Notes: generated from the sequence alone by a model not told the origin. A stretch of 44,662 nucleotides of DNA from Spartobacteria bacterium (GCA_009930475.1 RZYC01000028.1:1-44662), one strand, 5' to 3'; numbered from the stretch's first letter, positions 27,656 through 38,200 are shown. Made by a program: numbers and translations.

Positions 27656-27940
27656 ATGATGAATAAGCTGATAAGTATTTACGATGCGATAACTGCCGCA
27701 GAAATCACGTTGCCGTTTTCTGATGTGGCAATTGTTCTTATACTGCTTTCGGTTTTTTATTTTCTGAAAACATATCGGTTGGGACTGCTCATATCCTTCC
27801 TGTTTGTCTTTCGTCTTGGGTGGATCTTTGTCACCGATTATTTGAGCAGCTCCGACTACGTCGTTTATATCGTGGCGTATGCCGTCTTTGGGATTCTGAT
27901 TTTCGTATGTGCGATATTTCAAATGTTTTTCTATGAATAA
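27656..27940 (+). CDS. Small three-helix membrane protein, candidate sensor subunit
   Basis: A 94-residue protein that is nearly all membrane: helices at about 23-37 (DVAIVLILLSVFYFL), 43-60 (LGLLISFLFVFRLGWIFV) and 66-92 (YVVYIVAYAVFGILIFVCAIFQMFFYE). It ends inside the start of the next gene (ATG at 27933, 8-bp overlap), which encodes a soluble histidine kinase lacking any sensor region. This suggests a split sensor kinase, with this protein as the membrane part. I recognise no family. Confidence 0.6.
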   Translation: MMNKLISIYDAITAAEITLPFSDVAIVLILLSVFYFLKTYRLGLLISFLFVFRLGWIFVTDYLSSSDYVVYIVAYAVFGILIFVCAIFQMFFYE

Positions 27941-28673
27941 CCCGACCAATACAAGCGAACGCATTTTTTCCAACGTGTCGCATGAACTGCGCACCCCGCT
28001 AAACGGCATTCTCGGATATGCACGCATGGGAGCCAAAGCCGTACACGGAGGAAACAGCGACAAGGCGCAGGAATGCTTTGATAAAATCACTGCGTGCGCC
28101 CAGCAGCTGGCAGGTCGGGTGGACGATTTACTGAACTATGCCCAGCCGGATGATTCCGCCCGACCTCAAATAAAAAAGAATGATATGCGCGATCTGGTCA
28201 ACGGCGTGGTTCTTGCCCGTAACGCTGCCTTTCGCGAAAAGGATATTCACGTCACCATGACCAGTGCACCAGACGGTCGCTCCATTGTTTACTGCGACGG
28301 CGCACAGGTATGCGAGATCCTGATCAAACTGCTGGATAACGCCATCAGCTATTCGCCGCCGCATGGTCAGGTATCCATTCACGTAACCCCGGTCATACAT
28401 GAGCACGATGCCATGCTGGAAACGATGATCTGTGATGAGGGTCACGGGATTACAGACGAAGCGGTCACTCGACTGTTTGTTCCTTTTGAAGAGGGTCAGA
28501 CCACTCAAAGCAACGCCGGTGGCTGGGGTATGGGGTTGGCGATATGCCAAAAAATAGTCGCTCGCCAGCTGGGACGCATTTATGTAAACAAAACAAAATC
28601 AGGCAATTGCATTGCCTTTACTTTGCCAATGACCCGTAAACGGCAGCACGCCGGCCATCAGGGAGATGTATGA
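27933..28673 (+). CDS. Soluble histidine kinase without sensor domain
   Basis: A 246-residue minimal kinase. The H-box begins almost at once: H17 in IFSNVSHELRTPLNGILGYARMG. The ATPase domain has N-box EILIKLLDNAISYSPP, G1 ICDEGHGITDEA and G2 GGWGMGLAIC. The start at 27933 overlaps the small membrane protein; a frame reading from 27909 is less likely. The 3' end overlaps the next receiver gene by 4 bp (ATGA), so all three genes are translationally coupled. Confidence 0.88.
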   Translation: MNNPTNTSERIFSNVSHELRTPLNGILGYARMGAKAVHGGNSDKAQECFDKITACAQQLAGRVDDLLNYAQPDDSARPQIKKNDMRDLVNGVVLARNAAFREKDIHVTMTSAPDGRSIVYCDGAQVCEILIKLLDNAISYSPPHGQVSIHVTPVIHEHDAMLETMICDEGHGITDEAVTRLFVPFEEGQTTQSNAGGWGMGLAICQKIVARQLGRIYVNKTKSGNCIAFTLPMTRKRQHAGHQGDV

Positions 28674-29845
28674 ATCAGTCTAAATCAAAAATATTGATCG
28701 TCGACGACTATGAAATGAATATCGATATTCTTCAGGATTTCCTTGAAGACGAATACCATCTGATGGCCGCCGCCAGTGGGGAAGAAGCTCTGGCAATGGT
28801 ATCTATCTTTGAACCCGATCTGATTATCCTTGATATTATGATGCCGGGAATCGATGGCTTTGAGGTATGCAAGCGACTTAGACGCAACATGGAAACGCGT
28901 CACATTCCCGTGATCTTTCTCAGCGCAAAAACCGCACCGGCAGATATTGTACGAGGTTTTGAGTCGGGCGGATCCGACTATATCATCAAACCGTTTCATT
29001 ATGAAGAAGTGTGCACCAGAGTGCGTATTCAGCTGGAATTAGTAAAAAATCAAAAGGCACTGCTTGAAAAAACCGAAGCGATGGATCGTCTGCTGGAACA
29101 GCGAACCCGTGATTTGTTGATCAAAGAACGGGAGGCGGCATTGAGTCAAACCGTGGTGGGCGTTGTTCATAATCTCAAAGGCCCGCTGACCGCTATTGTT
29201 GGCGTGGATGCGATTATTCAACAGGCATTACACGGTATGCAGGAGTCGTTAACGGCCTCCAAAAACGATGTCAAGGATCTCATCGAACTGATGTCGTTAA
29301 TGCATGATTCTGTGGAGGACTTAAGCTCCATGGTGGATACACTGGCAAAAAAGGGGCGGCAACATGCGGATCATAATCCAATGGATTCGGATATGAATGA
29401 AATTCTGGCAACAGAGATTGCATTGCTGGAGCATGATTTATTCTTTAAACACCGTGTGACTCTGGACGTATGTCTGGCAAAGGATCCCCTGCCTCTGCAC
29501 TGCATCGCCTCGGAGCTTGGACATCTTTTCTTTTGTATGATCAATTGCCTGCGGGCATGTCTGAACGATGAAGGCCTGTTTAACCTGCACATTTCTTCGG
29601 GAATCTCAGAGGAAAAATATTTTGTGCGTTTTTTCACAGCCGTGGTGCAAGATGAATGGCACGAGGATCGCAGGGGCATCATAAAAAATGGCGAGAATAT
29701 CGATACATTTCAGTGGAGTCTCAGTATGGCGTCGCGGCTGGCCGACATATATAACGGGCATATTCAATACACCTACGGAGAAAACGGAAGCAGTATGGAG
29801 CTCTATCTGACGGCGGCCAAAGAGGATGACGGGACTGCACAATGA
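28670..29845 (+). CDS. Response regulator fused to a degenerate kinase-like domain
   Basis: A 391-residue protein. A complete receiver comes first (ILIVDDYE, D55 in IILDIMMPGIDG, Lys in IIKPFH). A coiled-coil stretch (about 125-160) and an H-box-like segment VVGVVHNLKGPLTAIVG with H167 follow. The region after it has the size of an ATPase domain, but no N-box or glycine boxes (no DxGxG, no GxGxG) can be found. It may be a phosphotransfer or dimerisation module rather than a kinase. It is probably phosphorylated by the kinase encoded just upstream. Confidence 0.8.
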   Translation: MNQSKSKILIVDDYEMNIDILQDFLEDEYHLMAAASGEEALAMVSIFEPDLIILDIMMPGIDGFEVCKRLRRNMETRHIPVIFLSAKTAPADIVRGFESGGSDYIIKPFHYEEVCTRVRIQLELVKNQKALLEKTEAMDRLLEQRTRDLLIKEREAALSQTVVGVVHNLKGPLTAIVGVDAIIQQALHGMQESLTASKNDVKDLIELMSLMHDSVEDLSSMVDTLAKKGRQHADHNPMDSDMNEILATEIALLEHDLFFKHRVTLDVCLAKDPLPLHCIASELGHLFFCMINCLRACLNDEGLFNLHISSGISEEKYFVRFFTAVVQDEWHEDRRGIIKNGENIDTFQWSLSMASRLADIYNGHIQYTYGENGSSMELYLTAAKEDDGTAQ

Positions 29846-29849
29846 TGAA

Positions 29850-30752
29850 TCAATCGGTGACGCTGTTTAGACGCCGATAATCTCTCGGGGTCATGTCCAT
29901 AATTTTATGAAATTGGCGCGTGAAGTAATTGCTGTCGTTGAACCCTGCGTCCATGGAGATATCCGTAATACGTTCATTGGTCTCGATCAGTCGCCGGGCC
30001 GCCTGCTGGATGCGCAGCCGCAACAGATACTCGATGGGTGTAAATCCCGTCGCCTTTTTAAAGGTGGCAATAAAGGCCGTCCGTGACATATGTACCACGC
30101 GCAGCATATCATCAATCATCCATTCTTCCGCGTAACGATTTTCTAATTCGCTTATTATGTTGCCCATACGCATCAAAGCCTGAGCTTCTGTGCCGCGTGA
30201 CCCGGAATAATGCCTGGCCATATAAACCATGAGTTCCTGCAGTTTGATGCGAACCAGCGGGCGATATCCCGGTTCTTTTCCCATCAGCTCCCGATCAATC
30301 GCATAGGCCAGCAGCTCGGCATGACCCAGCGCATCACGACTCAGGTGCAGCCGGCTGGCAAAACGATGGTTTTGCCGATAGCGCGGTTCCAGCTGAAACA
30401 GTGCATGGTATGCGGGCAGTCGATTCAAATCGGCCAAATACAGGCTGAGTTTGGTCTCATCGTACATTACATTGATTAGCATAAAATCATCGCCATCGAA
30501 CCGATGCTGCTGATCTCCCTGAATCACAAAAACATCGCCCGCTGACATGGTAAAGCGGTGATTTTCCAGCATGTGGATTCCTTGGCCTCTGGAAACAATA
30601 ACTAATTCTGTAAATGAATGACTATGATTTGTATATGTTAAATCATGTTCATGGCTTGGTTGACGGGATGTACTGCTTTGAACATATTTTACCGCCACTG
30701 GAAAATCCGCATCATCAAAATAGTATTGGCCGGCAGCTAGGTCTCTTTTCAT
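29850..30752 (-). CDS. AraC-family regulator, probable xylose regulator
   Basis: A 300-residue protein with an N-terminal cupin sensor ([41 protein letters not shown]) and a C-terminal double HTH ([58 protein letters not shown]). It is divergent from xylA across a 147-bp gap, so it probably controls xylose genes. It is the small cupin type, unlike E. coli XylR. The ATG at 30752 has GGAA 7 nt upstream; a second ATG at 30764 lacks an SD. Confidence 0.85.
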   Translation of the reverse strand: MKRDLAAGQYYFDDADFPVAVKYVQSSTSRQPSHEHDLTYTNHSHSFTELVIVSRGQGIHMLENHRFTMSAGDVFVIQGDQQHRFDGDDFMLINVMYDETKLSLYLADLNRLPAYHALFQLEPRYRQNHRFASRLHLSRDALGHAELLAYAIDRELMGKEPGYRPLVRIKLQELMVYMARHYSGSRGTEAQALMRMGNIISELENRYAEEWMIDDMLRVVHMSRTAFIATFKKATGFTPIEYLLRLRIQQAARRLIETNERITDISMDAGFNDSNYFTRQFHKIMDMTPRDYRRLNSVTD

Positions 30753-30899
30753 AGCAAATTCCATATTTTGTACAATAATGCTAATATAGTAAACTATTGT
30801 GAAGGACACGGACAAGCGGAATATGCATACTACCAACATGATTTATCAAAGGACGTGGGTACGTCGGCAAAAAAAGCAAACATTCAGAGAGGGATCCGT
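30753..30899 (+). promoter_or_regulatory. Divergent control region between the AraC regulator and xylA
   Basis: It holds TATAGT (30785-30790), a good -10 with no matching -35 box, as expected for an AraC-activated promoter. CAATA (30773-30777) and TATTG (30795-30799) form an inverted repeat around it and could be an operator. The xylA SD AGAGAGGGA ends 7 nt before the ATG. Confidence 0.4.
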
Positions 30900-32228
30900 A
30901 TGACAATTGTTACAGGCAGCAAAGAATATTTTCCCGGAATTGGCAGCATTCCGTTCGAAGGCAGAGACAGTGATAATCCGCTGGCATTTAAATGGTATGA
31001 CGAAAATCGCGTTGTAGCCGGAAAAACACTGAAAGAGCACCATCGTTTTGCCATTGCATACTGGCATACCTTCTGCGGTACAGGCGGCGATCCCTTTGGT
31101 GCAGGCACAAAAGATTACGACTGGTTTAAAGGTGCTGACGCCGTGACCCGCGCAAAATATAAAATGGATGCCGCTTTTGAATTTTTCACAAAACTCGGAA
31201 CCCCCTATTACTGCTTCCATGATTTTGACTTGGTTGAAGAAGGTGCATCCCTGTCCGAATCGGAAAAACGTATTCAGGCCATGGTCGAATACGCCAAAGA
31301 AAAGCAGGCACAGTCCGGTGTTAAACTGTTGTGGGGCACATCTAATTTGTTCAGCAATCCCCGCTACATGAATGGTGCAGGAACCAATCCTGATTTCGGT
31401 ACGCTGGCCTACGCCGGTGGTCAGCTGAAAAACGCCATTGATGCAACGATTGCTCTGGGCGGAGAAAACTATGTGTTCTGGGGTGGACGCGAAGGATATA
31501 TGTCCCTGCTGAATACCGATATGAAACGGGAACTTGAACATTTTGCCCGTTTCCTGCACATGGCAAAAGATTATGCCCGCAAACAAGGTTTCACCGGTAC
31601 GTTCTTAATTGAACCAAAACCAATGGAACCCAGCAAACATCAGTATGATTTCGATTCCGCCACAGTGATCGGATTCTTGAAAGCCAATGGACTGGACAAA
31701 GATTTCAAACTGAATATCGAAGTGAACCATGCCACACTGGCACAGCATACCTTCCAGCACGAATTGCAGGTTGCGGCCGATGCCGGCATGCTGGGCAGCA
31801 TGGATGCCAATCGCGGTGACTATCAGAATGGATGGGATACCGATCAGTTCCCGCTGAATGTCTATGAAACCGTAGAAGCCATGCTGGTACTGTTATCCTC
31901 CGGCGGACTGCAGGGCGGCGGGACAAACTTTGATGCCAAGACCCGTCGTAACTCCACGGATATGGACGACCTGTTTATCGCTCATATTGCCGGCATGGAT
32001 GTGTTCTCTCGTGCATTGATCGTCGCGGATCGCGTCTTGAATGAATCATCATACAATGCACTGCGCACCAAACGCTATGCTAGCTTCGATACAGGCAAAG
32101 GCGCCGAATTTGAAGCAGGTAGCCTGTCGCTGGAAGACCTGAGTGCCATTGCTCATGCCGGTGGAGAACCCAAACCACAGAGTGGGAAACAGGAACTCTT
32201 TGAATCCCTGATTAATCAATATATCTGA
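30900..32228 (+). CDS. xylA: Xylose isomerase
   Basis: Interconverts D-xylose and D-xylulose; 442 residues, the usual class II length. Active-site parts are [14 protein letters not shown], catalytic H107 in YYCFHDFDL, the metal ligands in [18 protein letters not shown] and [18 protein letters not shown], and [20 protein letters not shown]. The [14 protein letters not shown] start with a strong SD is preferred; the frame runs open 44 codons further up, into the control region. Confidence 0.97.
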   Translation: MTIVTGSKEYFPGIGSIPFEGRDSDNPLAFKWYDENRVVAGKTLKEHHRFAIAYWHTFCGTGGDPFGAGTKDYDWFKGADAVTRAKYKMDAAFEFFTKLGTPYYCFHDFDLVEEGASLSESEKRIQAMVEYAKEKQAQSGVKLLWGTSNLFSNPRYMNGAGTNPDFGTLAYAGGQLKNAIDATIALGGENYVFWGGREGYMSLLNTDMKRELEHFARFLHMAKDYARKQGFTGTFLIEPKPMEPSKHQYDFDSATVIGFLKANGLDKDFKLNIEVNHATLAQHTFQHELQVAADAGMLGSMDANRGDYQNGWDTDQFPLNVYETVEAMLVLLSSGGLQGGGTNFDAKTRRNSTDMDDLFIAHIAGMDVFSRALIVADRVLNESSYNALRTKRYASFDTGKGAEFEAGSLSLEDLSAIAHAGGEPKPQSGKQELFESLINQYI

Positions 32229-32334
32229 ACCCTAGCAACAGTATGACGACGCAGTATTCGCATCATATTCTCTACTTCAACTTGTTGGTTTTGTTGTAAT
32301 GAAGAGAGTCGTCACTGGAGCACCCGCCATTCAC

Positions 32335-32373
32335 ACATGCCCGCATCTGCGATGAAACACATGCGGGTCATGT
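32335..32373 (+). other. Long hairpin between xylA and xylB
   Basis: ACATG-CCCGCAT (32335-32346) pairs with ATGCGGG-T-CATGT (32361-32373): twelve pairs with one bulged T, and a 14-base loop. No T tract follows. It may protect or process the xylA mRNA end, or be a relic of an inserted element. Confidence 0.4.
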
Positions 32374-32432
32374 ACGGTTCGGTTTGCATTGTCGTCAACT
32401 CAGCAAACATATACGGAATGGCTTGGTGCTTG

Positions 32433-32473
32433 AGAAGCGGATGTGAGGAGGCATCCGCTTCTTGCCTTTTTTT
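32433..32473 (+). terminator. Rho-independent terminator between xylA and xylB
   Basis: A perfect 11-bp stem AGAAGCGGATG (32433-32443) / CATCCGCTTCT (32452-32462), loop of 8, then TGCC and seven T. It ends about 50 bp before xylB, so xylB depends on read-through or on a promoter of its own. The rest of the 294-bp gap holds the hairpin at 32335 and no gene. Confidence 0.8.
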
Positions 32474-32522
32474 GGCGCTCCATGTGCAGAATACGGCGAA
32501 GTAATGCGTCCGGAGAAATGAA

Positions 32523-34103
32523 ATGAAACGATATTTTATGGGGCTCGATTCCAGTACCCAGAGCTTGTCCGTGCTGGTCATTGACGGGATCGAAAAGAAA
32601 GTGGTGTACACTCATTCGATTAATTTCGACACCGATCTTCCTGCTTATAAAACACAGCATGGATCGCTGGAGTTTGCCGAAGCGGGTGAAAAGGTTGTTC
32701 ACGCGCCGCCGCTGATGTGGCTGGAGGCACTGGATCTGTTGCTTTCTCATATGGAAAAGGACGGATTTGATTTTTCTGCCGTCTGTTCGATTTCTGGTTC
32801 GGGGCAGCAGCACGGTTCCGTTTATTTAAACGCATCTTACGACGATGCCCTGGCCGGAATGAATGATCAGACCGATCTGAAAACAGCTTTTGCCCACGTG
32901 TTTTCCCGTGATACAGCCCCGATCTGGCGCGATTCATCCACATCAGCCGAATGTGCCGAAATAACCGATGCACTCGGCGGACCCGATGCCGTAGCCCAAC
33001 TGACCGGCTCCAGCGCCTTTGAACGTTTTACAGGACCACAGATTCGCGCTTTTTATAAAAGATTCCCCGCAGCCTATGCCGAAACCAAACATATTGCTCT
33101 TGTCAGCTCGTTCCTTCCTTCAATCCTGGCAGGGAAAATTACACCCATCGATTTCGGTGACGGTGCCGGCATGAACCTGATGGATATCCAGAATAGAATC
33201 TGGGCTCCCGACGCATTGGCGGCTACGGCGCCTGATTTGATTTGCAAACTCCCCCCGCTGGCCCCGTCTGATGCCATTCCCTACACGATCGCTCCTTATT
33301 TTGTGCAGAAATATGGATTCTCGGAGTCCACAGCAATCAATGTCTGGTCGGGTGATAATCCGTGCAGCCTGATTGGACTGGGGCTTACCTCGCCTGGTAT
33401 TTTTGCCATCAGCCTGGGAACCAGTGATACGTGTTTTGGTGTCATGGGCGATTGCCGCGTCAGTAGCTCAGGTGAAGGCCACGTCTTTGTTTCTCCCACA
33501 GGCGACTACATGTCACTGATCTGTTACAAAAACGGCTCCATTGCCCGCGAGCGCATTCGTGACGCCTATGATTTGGATTGGAAAACATTTACAGAAGCCA
33601 TGCTGGATACACCGGCCGGAAATAAAAACGGCATGATGCTGCCCTGGTTTGAACCGGAAATTGTTCCTCATGTGCTGGACGCCGGTGTTCGCCGCAAAAA
33701 TCTGGATGAATCCGATGCCAAGGCCAACGTACGGGCCTGCGTGGAAGCGCAGATGATGTCCATGCGCATTCATTCAGAATGGATGGGTGTTCGCCCTTCA
33801 TCCATCTACGCAACAGGTGGTGCGTCTGTCGATATGGCTATTTTGCAAATCATGGCCGATGTCAATAACTGCTCTGTTTACCGTCAGTCGATTACCAGCA
33901 GCGCCACCCTGGGTGCCGCGTTGCGGGCCTGGTTTGCCTGGCAGAAAGCCAACAGGGATCCCCTGCCGTGGGAAGCCGTATGCGGACCCTTCTGCAAACC
34001 TGATCCGGCCACACAAATTTGTCCTAAACCGGAAAATGTGGCGATGTATGATCGGCTGGTTGAGTTGTATCGCGCTTTTGAAAAAGATGCCCTTTCCATA
34101 TAG
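32523..34103 (+). CDS. xylB: Xylulokinase (FGGY family)
   Basis: Phosphorylates D-xylulose for entry into the pentose phosphate pathway. It has 526 residues, longer than E. coli XylB and closer to the eukaryote-like XYLB branch. The N-terminal FGGY domain begins MGLDSSTQSLSVLVID; GSGQQHGSVYL and WRDSSTSAEC line the sugar site. ISLGTSDTCFGVM is the phosphate-binding loop and YATGGASVDMAILQIMADV the adenosine motif. GGAG lies 7 nt before the ATG. Confidence 0.93.
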   Translation: MKRYFMGLDSSTQSLSVLVIDGIEKKVVYTHSINFDTDLPAYKTQHGSLEFAEAGEKVVHAPPLMWLEALDLLLSHMEKDGFDFSAVCSISGSGQQHGSVYLNASYDDALAGMNDQTDLKTAFAHVFSRDTAPIWRDSSTSAECAEITDALGGPDAVAQLTGSSAFERFTGPQIRAFYKRFPAAYAETKHIALVSSFLPSILAGKITPIDFGDGAGMNLMDIQNRIWAPDALAATAPDLICKLPPLAPSDAIPYTIAPYFVQKYGFSESTAINVWSGDNPCSLIGLGLTSPGIFAISLGTSDTCFGVMGDCRVSSSGEGHVFVSPTGDYMSLICYKNGSIARERIRDAYDLDWKTFTEAMLDTPAGNKNGMMLPWFEPEIVPHVLDAGVRRKNLDESDAKANVRACVEAQMMSMRIHSEWMGVRPSSIYATGGASVDMAILQIMADVNNCSVYRQSITSSATLGAALRAWFAWQKANRDPLPWEAVCGPFCKPDPATQICPKPENVAMYDRLVELYRAFEKDALSI

Positions 34104-34225
34104 AGGAGCAGGAGGTTAGGCTGCAGGGGTTTTGTGAGGGGCTTGAGATACAACCGGCACCGTCGGAAGTTCTCTTGCCTACTCGACAAGTTTTGAATCA
34201 AACCCACAGCGGAATTACTTGAACG

Positions 34226-34249
34226 ACACGCACCACGTGTTTGTTGTTT
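34226..34249 (+). terminator. Weak hairpin after xylB
   Basis: ACACG / CGTGT with loop CACCA, then TTGTTGTTT. It sits at the end of the facing BACON-domain gene, so it could end xylB transcription. The short stem makes this uncertain. Confidence 0.3.
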
Positions 34250-35252
34250 ATTCACATAGCAGCAACAGCCACCCCAGTGAAGAGCTTTTCAGGCCGAGTT
34301 GGTTGATGGTGACGGCTTGGTCGTCAATCAAAAGGATGCCGTTGCGTGCGGCCTTCGTTGGGGCTGTGGCGGTAAAGGTGAGGGTTCCACTGCCGGTTCC
34401 GTTGGTGGCGGTAATGATTGTGAGCCAGTCGGTGCCGCTGGCAATGGAGGCGCTCCATGAGTATTCGCTTCCCAGGGTGATGGTTACGGTTCCGGTGGAG
34501 GCGGTGGCGAGGAAGTTGAAATGGGTCGGGGTGACAGATAACAGGGCAACGTTGGTGTCCGCCACGGTATTCCACCAGGATGGATCGGTTGGGATCATGG
34601 CATTTTGGTCAAAGATAATCTCCGCCGCCGCCTGAATCAGCGCTCCGGCGGGAACATCATCGCGCACTTTGATGCGGTAGGCGAGTTGCCCTTCGCCGCG
34701 AAAGGTGTCATCGTTGGGGGGCAGGAATCCGGCGGTGGCTTCTTCGGGCCAGTAGCCGTTCCGGCTTTGCGAGGGATCGTAGGAGCGCAGATACCAGCTC
34801 GCGGCGCCGTTGGTCGGGTTCAGGGTGAATTGGATGCGCACCTGATAGGGCGAGCCGACCTGAGGAACGGTGATCGTGCCGCCGCTTTGGCCCAGCAGCC
34901 CCAGTTCGGTCTGGTTGTTGAAGACCACCTCGCCCAGCTCGAACGTTGTCCAGTCCAGAAGGGGTGAGAGGTCGGCATCCACAAACACCTCCTGCGCGGC
35001 GGCGGTGGCGTTGGTCTTATTTTCAAAATAGACGATGTAATCCATCCATTCGCCGGGCCGGACGAAGCGCTGGGTCGATGGATCGCCAAAGCCCAACGGC
35101 CCAGCCATCTCGTTCGGATCCCAAGAGTTCACAATGTCTGAACTGCTCCCACCGGATCCGTCCGAACCCGATCCCTCGCAGTCGGCTCGCGCCACAACGG
35201 CGGTCAATCCGGAAAGAAACGCCAAACACGCAATCACGATTGTATTTTTCAT
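34248..35252 (-). CDS. Secreted protein with DUF7619-like and BACON-type domains
   Basis: A 334-residue protein with a signal peptide (MKNTIVIACLAFLSGLTAVVARA). A Gly/Ser-rich stretch is followed by SWDPNEMAGPLGFGDPS ... GEWMDYIVYFENKTNATAAAQEVFVDADLSP, a beta-sandwich known from large surface proteins (DUF7619-like). The C-terminal part (about 245-318) is BACON-like: LSVTPTHFNFLATASTGTV, WSASIASGTDWLTI, GILLIDDQAVTINQ. It ends abruptly with a short hydrophobic LGWLLLLCE and no recognised sorting signal. It starts 9 bp after the giant gene with SD AAGGAA, so it is co-transcribed. It does not resemble known immunity proteins. Confidence 0.75.
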   Translation of the reverse strand: MKNTIVIACLAFLSGLTAVVARADCEGSGSDGSGGSSSDIVNSWDPNEMAGPLGFGDPSTQRFVRPGEWMDYIVYFENKTNATAAAQEVFVDADLSPLLDWTTFELGEVVFNNQTELGLLGQSGGTITVPQVGSPYQVRIQFTLNPTNGAASWYLRSYDPSQSRNGYWPEEATAGFLPPNDDTFRGEGQLAYRIKVRDDVPAGALIQAAAEIIFDQNAMIPTDPSWWNTVADTNVALLSVTPTHFNFLATASTGTVTITLGSEYSWSASIASGTDWLTIITATNGTGSGTLTFTATAPTKAARNGILLIDDQAVTINQLGLKSSSLGWLLLLCE

Positions 35253-35261
35253 GATGATTCC

Positions 35262-38200
35262 TTAAAATACCGGTCTATCCCCCGCCACGCCGTACCCTTT
35301 CAGGGCGCCTGTTTTCAAGGCGCCGTCCACTATATCACTTCCCGTGATCTGTTTATAGGCTTTCACGGCCATTTCCGCGCTCTCCACATGCTTCGAGATA
35401 CGTGAGGTCTTGGCAACGGCGTCGCCGACATACGGAATCGCGCTGACCGCCGAAATCCCCACGCCGACCCAGTCCCCCTCTATGAAGGAAAGCACCGCGC
35501 TCAGGCCGTCGCAAGTCGGAGTCGGATCAAAAATCCCGCCCCAATCAAGATAGGCATGAGCGCCCCGCAAAGCCAGATCCAGATAGGACGTTTCTCCGCC
35601 GGGAAACAAGTCTTGTGTCGCTTCAAACCAGTCCTGAAATTCCTGGGCCATAAGCGGATCGCACCCCTGCCTGCCGCCGCCATCGCCCCCGAGGCCGCTG
35701 GGGTCTATGAGGTTGAGGACGTTGTTTCTGCAGTACCGATACATGTTCAGATCGCCGCCAAGGAGGCCAATCGGATCGGCTTGAATAAACCGCCCGAGTT
35801 CCGGGCTGTAATAGCGGTTGCGCATGAAGAGCAGTCCGGTGGCATCCAGCTCGACGCCGAGGGTGCCCACATAGCCGAATCGGGTGGTTTCGCCCGACGA
35901 CGAGCGCACGACGCCAAAGGCGGCGTAGTCCATGTGGCCAACGGACGCGCCGTCGGGACCGGTCAGGATGCGGGTGGAGGACAGCAGATCGGCGTGATAA
36001 TAGCGACGGTCGGCGGAGGAGGTTTCGTCGGCGATGAGCGAGGGGCCGACATGAATGTACCGCTTCCGCAACGAGCCATCCGCCGCATATTCGGCGGCGA
36101 CCGACGGCAATCGGCCCAAGACAAAAACAAAGTGGCTGGTGACGCCGTTGTCGGTGACGCTGACGCGGTTTCCGAACGCATCGTACTGGCAGGACCATTC
36201 CGAGCTGTCCGGGCGAACCACCCGGGTCAGACGGTTTTCCACGTCGTACTCATAGGTTGTGGTTTGTCCGTCGGTGGCGCGGGAAGTCATGTTGCCATCG
36301 GCATCGTAGGTGAAGGTGTTTGAGCCTGCCTGCGTGTATTGATTCACCGCATTGGCCGCGTAGACATTGGTGCCGGCAGGATCTGACGCGGAAACGCGAT
36401 TGCCGACGGGATCGTAGGTGAAGGTTTCGCGGGTGGAATCGGAATAGTCCACGGCTGTGAGCTGCCCGACCAGGTCATACTCGTAGCGGTTGGTTCCGGC
36501 ACTGGTTTGGAGCGCGGTGCATTGGTTGTCGGCATCATAGGAATACGTGAAAGAATCCATGATCCCGTGATTTCCAGCCCGGTGGGTAATGTTCGTGACG
36601 CGCCAGGTCTTGTCGTGCTGGTAGGTGGCGGACGCGCCGTTGCCATAGGTCATGCCCACCAAATAATCCCCAAGTGTTTCGTGGTAGGCGTTGGTGAGAT
36701 AGAGCTCGTCGTTCTCGTCGCGGATGGCGGCCAAGCGGTTGCGAAGGTCATAGCTGTACTTTAGCTTGTGCCCGTCGTGCGCAGCGCGCTCAATTACGCG
36801 CCCGAGGGCGTCATAGGCATAGGTGAAGCCGCGATTGCCGGGATAGACGAGGGCGGTTAGGCGCCCGTGGGCATCATAGGCCAGGTTGATGGCGCCCGTG
36901 ACGCTGTCGGTGAACTGCGTGGGATTTCCCTTGGGGTCATACGCCACGGAAAAGGTGCGCCCATTGGGCCAGACTTTGGAGGTGACGCGCCCTTCAGAAT
37001 CGTAGGCCAACGAAATGACTTGTCCACGCCGATTGGTGACGCTGACGATATCGCCCTGAAGCGAATAGCCGACGCTCTCTTGCGTGCCGTCGGGATGGAT
37101 GACGCGGACGGCGCCACCTTGGTTGTCGTATTGGGTTTCGAGGGTCTGCCCACGGGGATCAGTGACCATGGCCAATTTCATAAAGTCGGGATGATAGGCG
37201 AAATCGGCCTCAAACCCGGCGGCATCTGTGCCGCGTGTCATCCGGTTGTTGGTGTCATATTCCATGAGCGTGCGCTTACCGGTCGGACTCACCACCGAGG
37301 TACACAGCGGGCGCCCCGCCTCATAGGCGTATCGGGTCACCTGACCCAGCGCATCCTCGAAAGAGCGGAGTTCACCGGCGGCGCCGACTTTCACCTTGGT
37401 CTCTGCGCCCGTGGCGTCTATGACCGAATAACTGCCCAGAGTTCCGCGCACGATCTCGGCGATGTCCTGGCCGCCATTGACGGCGACGGACAAAATGCGC
37501 CCGGCATCGTCGTAGAGATAGTCTCTGGTGGTTCCGTCGGGATAGACGATCTGATGAAGTGCCCGGCTGGAAGGCGACGACGAGGCAGGCAGATAGCGAT
37601 ACTGAACAACCTGTCCGTTGAACGACGTGACGGAGGTCAACAGCCCATCGGTGTACGCGTAGGTGACGGTGCGTCCCTGATCGTCGCTGACCTGCGTCAA
37701 CAAGCCGCCCGTATAGGAAAAGTCGAGACGCTGTCCATCCGAATGAACCATCGAAGCCAGGTTGGTTTCTGCGTCATAGGTGTAGGTGAGCGTGTTGCCG
37801 TATGCATCTCGAACAGAGGTCATGCGCATCAACGATTTGCTGAATTGCTGCACCGTTTTGTCGGGATACGTCAACACATAGGTGAGCGCCTCCTCCGTCA
37901 GCATGGTTGTGCTGCCCGACGCGAGGGGCATCCATACGCCGTCCCGCCGGAAAAATGTGGTGGGAAATCCCGCCGGATGCATGAACACGAGCAGATTTCC
38001 TTCGTACAGAGGTTCCAGCTTGAGTTGGTGATTATCAGTCCATCCCCTTCCGTAAATACCGGGTTTCATGCGCTGAGCCAAGCCCGAGTGATAGGTGCGC
38101 ACATGCGCCAGATCAGGGCCGCGCGCCGCGCGATACAAATCCGCACCGCCTGCCAGTTTGGAAAGGGCCGGGTCCATGCCCAGCGCGGCATTGATTTCGA

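Noticed and set aside
32358-32382. GTCATGTACGGTTC resembles the 3' half of a group II intron domain V
   Set aside because: The matching 5' half and the short GAAA-capped stem are not present at the right distance, and no reverse transcriptase or intron boundaries are seen. It is treated as a plain hairpin.
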